From: Alphaproteobacteria bacterium
GTDB lineage: Bacteria; Pseudomonadota; Alphaproteobacteria; Puniceispirillales; UBA1172
Assembly (NCBI GenBank): GCA_021296375.1
Contig: JAGWAQ010000063.1
Span: forward strand, 1 to 9,177
DNA length: 9,177 nucleotides
Direction of reading: 5' to 3'
Shown here: positions 5,550-9,177 of the stretch, piece by piece
Layout of the letters: each line of letters opens with the position of its first letter
How positions within the stretch are numbered: the stretch's first letter is position 1
Made by a program: the position numbers and the translations under genes
Notes under the pieces: model-generated
The model's database searches: none
Seen by the model: only the letters and a program-made list of their open reading frames with translations
What the model was told of the DNA's origin: nothing

Positions 5550-6317
5550 ATGTCGACGAGACAACATCTCTATGACGGTAAGGCAAAGACCATTTTTGCC
5601 GGACCTGACGCGCATCATCTGATCCAGTATTTCAAGGATGACGCGACCGCCTATAACGCCGTCAAGCATGACGTCATCATGGGCAAGGGGATCTTGAACA
5701 ACCTGATTTCCGAACACATCATGGGGGTGGTGGCCAAGGCCGGGGTCGACACCCATTTTGTCGAACGGCTCAATGAGCGTGAGCAATTGATCCGCAAGGT
5801 CGAGATCGTTCCCGTTGAGGTTGTGGTCCGCAACATTGCCTCTGGCTCGCTCGTCAAGCGCCTGTCGGGGGATTGCATCCCCGTCAAGGATGGCGATACC
5901 CTGCCCGCCCCGTTGCTCGAATATTATCTCAAGGAAGACGCCCTTAACGACCCGATCATCGCCGCCAAACACATCACGACATTTGGCCTTGCCAGCGCAG
6001 ACGAACTGGCCCGCATCAACAGCATGACGGCGACGGTCAACACGGTATTGACCGAAATGTTCATGGCCATCGGCATCCGCCTGATTGACTTCAAGCTGGA
6101 GTTTGGCCGCCTTCCCCCTGAGCTGGGCGGCGAAATCATCCTGGCTGATGAGATCAGCCCCGACAATTGCCGTCTTTGGGATGTCGAAACCGGCGAGAAA
6201 AAAGACAAGGATCGATTCCGGCAGGATCTCGGCGGCTTGATCGAAGCCTATACCGATATCGCCAGCCGTTTTGGTCTCAACACCGCAGCGCTTTCCACGA
6301 CAGGAGCAGATCAATGA
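5550..6317 (+). CDS. purC: Phosphoribosylaminoimidazole-succinocarboxamide (SAICAR) synthase
   Basis: Joins CAIR and aspartate with ATP to form SAICAR in de novo purine synthesis. The 255 residues match the usual bacterial length. Landmarks are LYDGKAKTIF (7-16) at the nucleotide-binding N-terminus, the first family signature at 86-100 (from IVPVE to ASGSL), the second signature LIDFKLEFG (178-186) and ILADEISPD (197-205). The ATG at 5550 is fixed by alignment with family N-termini, even though no Shine-Dalgarno sequence precedes it and a small inverted repeat does. The stop overlaps the purS start (ATGA, 6314-6317), so translation of the two is probably coupled. It is the first gene of the purCSQL operon, and the product feeds PurB, encoded just upstream. 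Confidence 0.97.
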   Translation: MSTRQHLYDGKAKTIFAGPDAHHLIQYFKDDATAYNAVKHDVIMGKGILNNLISEHIMGVVAKAGVDTHFVERLNEREQLIRKVEIVPVEVVVRNIASGSLVKRLSGDCIPVKDGDTLPAPLLEYYLKEDALNDPIIAAKHITTFGLASADELARINSMTATVNTVLTEMFMAIGIRLIDFKLEFGRLPPELGGEIILADEISPDNCRLWDVETGEKKDKDRFRQDLGGLIEAYTDIASRFGLNTAALSTTGADQ

Positions 6318-6565
6318 AGGTCACCGTCACCATCAGCCTGAAGCCGGGGGTGCTTGACCCCCAGGGCCGGGCGATTGAAAACTCTCTCTTGAGCCTTGGC
6401 TATCAGGATGTCGCCGGCGTTTCCACCGGCAAGCAGATCATCCTTGATATCAATGAGGATGACGAGGCGCGCGCCATCCAGAAATGCGCCAAAATGTGCG
6501 AAACCCTCCTGGTCAATACAGTGATCGAGGATTACGAGATCACCGTCGAGCGTGAGGACGCCTGA
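6314..6565 (+). CDS. purS: FGAM synthase subunit PurS
   Basis: Small accessory subunit of the three-part formylglycinamidine ribonucleotide synthase, needed for the PurQ glutaminase to pass ammonia to PurL. The 83 residues match the family (about 80-90). It opens MKVTVTISLKPGVLDPQG and continues with ALENSLLSLGY-like wording (here AIENSLLSLGY) and KQIILDINEDD, a short alpha/beta fold. The start ATG lies in the ATGA overlap with purC and has AGGAG (6302-6306) 7 bases upstream. The frame is open further upstream, but that part is inside purC and is not expected to be translated. Its presence shows that this organism uses the PurSQL system. Confidence 0.96.
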   Translation: MKVTVTISLKPGVLDPQGRAIENSLLSLGYQDVAGVSTGKQIILDINEDDEARAIQKCAKMCETLLVNTVIEDYEITVEREDA

Positions 6566-6568
6566 TCC

Positions 6569-7255
6569 ATGAACGTCGCTGTCATCACTTTTCCTGGCTC
6601 CAACTGTGACCGCGACATCATCACCGCCGTCACCGACATCACGGGCAAGGCCCCATCCCTGATCTGGCATAAGGACCGTGACATCGGCTCGCCTGATCTG
6701 GTGCTGGTCCCCGGCGGGTTTTCCTTTGGGGATTACCTTCGTTGCGGGGCCATCGCCGCGCAATCCCCCGCCATGGATGAAGTGTTTGAATTTGCACGTC
6801 GTGGCGGCATGGTGATGGGCATCTGCAACGGCTTTCAGATTCTGATCGAAACCGGCCTGCTGCCCGGCGCGTTGATCCGCAACAAGGGGCTGAAATTCGT
6901 CTGCCGCAACACGGCCCTCAACACCCACCAGTCGGGCAAGCCGATCATGGCGGGGCTTGAGGACGGGCAAAAGCTGATCATCCCCGTTGCCCATAACGAA
7001 GGCCAGTTTTACGCCGATGACGACACCCTGAAGAAGATCGAGGACAATGGCCAGATCGCCTTCACCTATACGCCGATGAACGGGGAAGCCGATTACAACC
7101 CCAACGGCGCGGCCCTTGATATCGCCGGCATCACGTCGGAAAACGGGCGTGTGCTGGGGCTGATGCCCCACCCTGAACGAATGATGAGCGCGGCGGTCGG
7201 CGGGTCCGATGGCCGGATTATGTTGCGCGCAATTATTGAGGCAAGCCAATCATGA
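6569..7255 (+). CDS. purQ: FGAM synthase glutaminase subunit PurQ
   Basis: Class I glutamine amidotransferase subunit that hydrolyses glutamine and delivers ammonia to PurL; 228 residues, normal for PurQ. The N-terminus FPGSNCDRD (8-16) and PGGFSFGDYLRCGAIA (48-63) are typical. The catalytic triad is visible as C86 in GICNGFQIL, with H201 and E203 in MPHPERM. Three bases separate it from the purS stop, with GAGGA (6554-6558) 10 bases before the ATG. Its stop overlaps the purL start (ATGA, 7252-7255). All catalytic residues are intact. Confidence 0.97.
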   Translation: MNVAVITFPGSNCDRDIITAVTDITGKAPSLIWHKDRDIGSPDLVLVPGGFSFGDYLRCGAIAAQSPAMDEVFEFARRGGMVMGICNGFQILIETGLLPGALIRNKGLKFVCRNTALNTHQSGKPIMAGLEDGQKLIIPVAHNEGQFYADDDTLKKIEDNGQIAFTYTPMNGEADYNPNGAALDIAGITSENGRVLGLMPHPERMMSAAVGGSDGRIMLRAIIEASQS

Positions 7256-9177
7256 GCACCACCGCTTCTGTCATGACTGTTGATGACGCCATGGGCATGG
7301 GCCTGACGGCGGAAGAATTTGACCGCATCTGCACTCATATGGGGCGTGTGCCGAACCTGACGGAACTGGGCGTATTTTCCGCCATGTGGTCGGAACATTG
7401 TTCCTATAAATCCTCGAAAAAATGGCTCAAGACCCTGCCCACCACAGGTGAGCAGGTGATCCAGGGCCCGGGGGAAAACGCCGGCGTTATCGATATTGGC
7501 GATGGCTGGGCGGCGGTCTTCAAGATCGAAAGCCACAACCACCCGTCCTATATTGAACCCTATCAAGGGGCGGCAACTGGTGTTGGCGGGATTTTGCGGG
7601 ATGTTTTCACCATGGGGGCGCGGCCGGTGGCGTTGCTCAATGCCCTGCGGTTTGGCGCGCCTGACCACCCTTTGACGCGTTACCTGACGTCAGGTGTTGT
7701 CGCCGGGATCGGCGGATACGGGAATTGCATCGGCATTCCCACCGTTGGCGGTGAAGTCAATTTCGACGCCTCTTACAACGGCAATATTCTGGTCAATGCG
7801 ATGGCCGTCGGCCTTGCCCGTACCGACGCGATTTTCTATTCCGCCGCTTCTGGCGCGGGCAATCCGGTGATTTATATCGGCGCCAAGACCGGACGTGACG
7901 GCATCCATGGCGCGACCATGGCATCCGCTGAATTCAGCGATGACGCCGCCTCCAAACGGCCGACGGTTCAGGTCGGGGACCCGTTTGCAGGCAAGCTGTT
8001 GATGGAAGCCAGTCTTGAGCTGATGGCTTCGGACAGTGTTGTCGCCATTCAGGACATGGGGGCGGCGGGGCTGACCTCATCTTCGGTCGAAATGGCGGCC
8101 AAAGGCGGGCTGGGCATGGAAATTGACCTTGATCAGGTGCCGGTGCGTGAAGAGGCGATGTCAGCTTATGAGATCATGCTGTCGGAATCCCAGGAACGGA
8201 TGCTGGTGGTGCTGAAGCCGGACGCGACGGAAAAAGCCAAAGCTATTCTCGACAAATGGGACCTCGATTTCGCCACCATCGGTCAAGTCACCGACACCGG
8301 ACGCCTGGTGCTGATGAAAGACGGCGGCCTGGCGGCGGATATTCCGCTTTCGCCATTGGTGGATGATGCGCCGGAATACGATCGCCCCCACGAAGACACG
8401 CCCGAAAAGCCTGTTTTGGCCAGCGCGGATCTGGCGCGGGATATGCCCGTGAAAGACGCGCTGATGGCGATGATGTCATCCCATCACCTCGCCAGCCGCC
8501 GCTGGATCTGGGAGCAATATGACCGTGATGTCATGGCCGATACTATTGCCGCCTCAACCGGCGACGCGGCGCTGGTGCGTGTCCATGGGCTTGATCGCGG
8601 GCTGGCGATCACCACCGATTGCACGCCGCGTTACGTCAAGGCAGACCCTTATCAGGGCGGAATGCAGGCGGTGGCGGAAGCTTACCGCAATGTCACCGCT
8701 TGCGGGGCGACGCCACTTGCTGTCACCAATAACCTGAATTTCGGCAATCCTGAAAAACCTGTCATCATGGGGCAGATCACCGGCTCGGTGACAGGCATGG
8801 GTGATGCCGCCAAGGCTCTTTCAACGCCGGTGGTTTCAGGCAATGTGTCGCTTTACAACGAAACCGAAGGTCAGGCCATCAACCCGGCGCCGGTGATCGG
8901 CATGGTCGGGGTTATCGATGACATTGCCGATGCGGTCGCCACCGCCCTGCCGGCGGTTGGCGCGTCGATCTTCATCATTGGCCAGGCCCCGGATTGCGCT
9001 GACGGCTGGCTCGGCATGTCGGTTTATGCCGATGTGCTGACCGACAATCCTGACGCCGCCCCTCCGCCGGTGTCGCTTGAAGACGAGGCCCGTCATGGCG
9101 GCTTTGTGCGTGACGCGATCAAGGCCAACACCATCACCGCTTGTCATGATATCTCCGACGGCGGGGTATTGGCGGCG
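7252..9177 (+). CDS. purL: FGAM synthase large subunit PurL (small-type), cut by the window edge
   Basis: ATP-dependent subunit that turns formylglycinamide ribonucleotide into the amidine, using ammonia from PurQ in a complex with PurS. The window holds 642 codons without a stop; family members of the PurSQL type have about 720-750, so roughly the last 90-100 residues are missing. Visible blocks are SEHCSYKSSKKWL (47-59, conserved His at 49), QGPGENAGVIDIG (71-83), the ATP/Mg loop from KIESHNHPS (91-99) to GVGGI (110-114), and CHDISDGG (631-638) near the edge. The start ATG overlaps the purQ stop, with GAGG (7238-7241) 10 bases upstream. The absence of an N-terminal PurS-like or C-terminal glutaminase domain agrees with separate purS and purQ. 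No frameshift is seen. Confidence 0.97.
   Translation, partial: MSTTASVMTVDDAMGMGLTAEEFDRICTHMGRVPNLTELGVFSAMWSEHCSYKSSKKWLKTLPTTGEQVIQGPGENAGVIDIGDGWAAVFKIESHNHPSYIEPYQGAATGVGGILRDVFTMGARPVALLNALRFGAPDHPLTRYLTSGVVAGIGGYGNCIGIPTVGGEVNFDASYNGNILVNAMAVGLARTDAIFYSAASGAGNPVIYIGAKTGRDGIHGATMASAEFSDDAASKRPTVQVGDPFAGKLLMEASLELMASDSVVAIQDMGAAGLTSSSVEMAAKGGLGMEIDLDQVPVREEAMSAYEIMLSESQERMLVVLKPDATEKAKAILDKWDLDFATIGQVTDTGRLVLMKDGGLAADIPLSPLVDDAPEYDRPHEDTPEKPVLASADLARDMPVKDALMAMMSSHHLASRRWIWEQYDRDVMADTIAASTGDAALVRVHGLDRGLAITTDCTPRYVKADPYQGGMQAVAEAYRNVTACGATPLAVTNNLNFGNPEKPVIMGQITGSVTGMGDAAKALSTPVVSGNVSLYNETEGQAINPAPVIGMVGVIDDIADAVATALPAVGASIFIIGQAPDCADGWLGMSVYADVLTDNPDAAPPPVSLEDEARHGGFVRDAIKANTITACHDISDGGVLAA
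7682..7695. other. 14-bp perfect palindrome inside purL
   Basis: ACCTGACGTCAGGT equals its own reverse complement. It encodes part of YLTSGV, so it may be a codon-level coincidence. Its TGACGTCA core is shared with the three GCATGACGTCATC copies in purB and purC. Confidence 0.35.

Noticed and set aside
5532..6314. 260-codon open frame antisense to purC
   Set aside because: It mirrors purC almost end to end and has no recognisable domain; long antisense frames are expected in GC-rich coding DNA.
6311..7249. 312-codon open frame antisense to purS and purQ
   Set aside because: It covers two well-identified genes and has low-complexity composition typical of a shadow frame and no family resemblance.

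Overview
The window is a stretch of alphaproteobacterial chromosome, GC-rich by eye, densely coding, with nine complete protein genes and one gene running off the right edge. The assignment rests on gene order (CinA-type protein, sfsA-map-radC, then purB and purCSQL), on protein wording such as the alphaproteobacterial form of Map, and on the use of a separate PurS + PurQ + small PurL instead of the single large enterobacterial PurL. The order or genus cannot be fixed from the sequence alone. There is no tRNA, rRNA, CRISPR array, insertion sequence, phage gene or toxin-antitoxin pair.

Layout. At 36-761 (+) lies a rhomboid intramembrane protease, convergent with a CinA N-domain protein at 812-1585 (-). 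The 50 bp between them hold a hairpin with a T-rich tail that reads as the terminator of the minus-strand gene. From 1586 to 1753 is a divergent intergenic region with a promoter for the cinA-type gene and, in front of sfsA, an A-loop hairpin followed by three 14-bp tandem repeats. The plus strand then carries sfsA, map (5-bp gap) and radC (105-bp gap). After a 102-bp gap with overlapping inverted repeats comes purB. A further 101-bp gap holds the best promoter of the window and leads into purC, purS, purQ and purL.

How the genes work together. purC, purS, purQ and purL are translationally packed: the purC/purS and purQ/purL pairs each overlap by the four bases ATGA, and three bases separate purS from purQ. 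They encode SAICAR synthetase and the three subunits of formylglycinamidine ribonucleotide (FGAM) synthase. purB supplies adenylosuccinate lyase, which acts directly after PurC and again in AMP synthesis. sfsA, map and radC are a housekeeping cluster with unrelated roles (sugar-fermentation stimulation protein or putative nuclease, methionine aminopeptidase, JAMM/DNA-repair-associated protein).

Most of the window is ordinary core genome and I found no convincing undescribed system. The most notable points are (i) Map carries lysine where the family has a metal-binding histidine (E. coli His171), a two-base codon change with all other ligands kept; (ii) the purC leader lacks a Shine-Dalgarno sequence and has inverted repeats over the -35 box and directly before the start codon; (iii) the tandem 14-mers in the sfsA leader.
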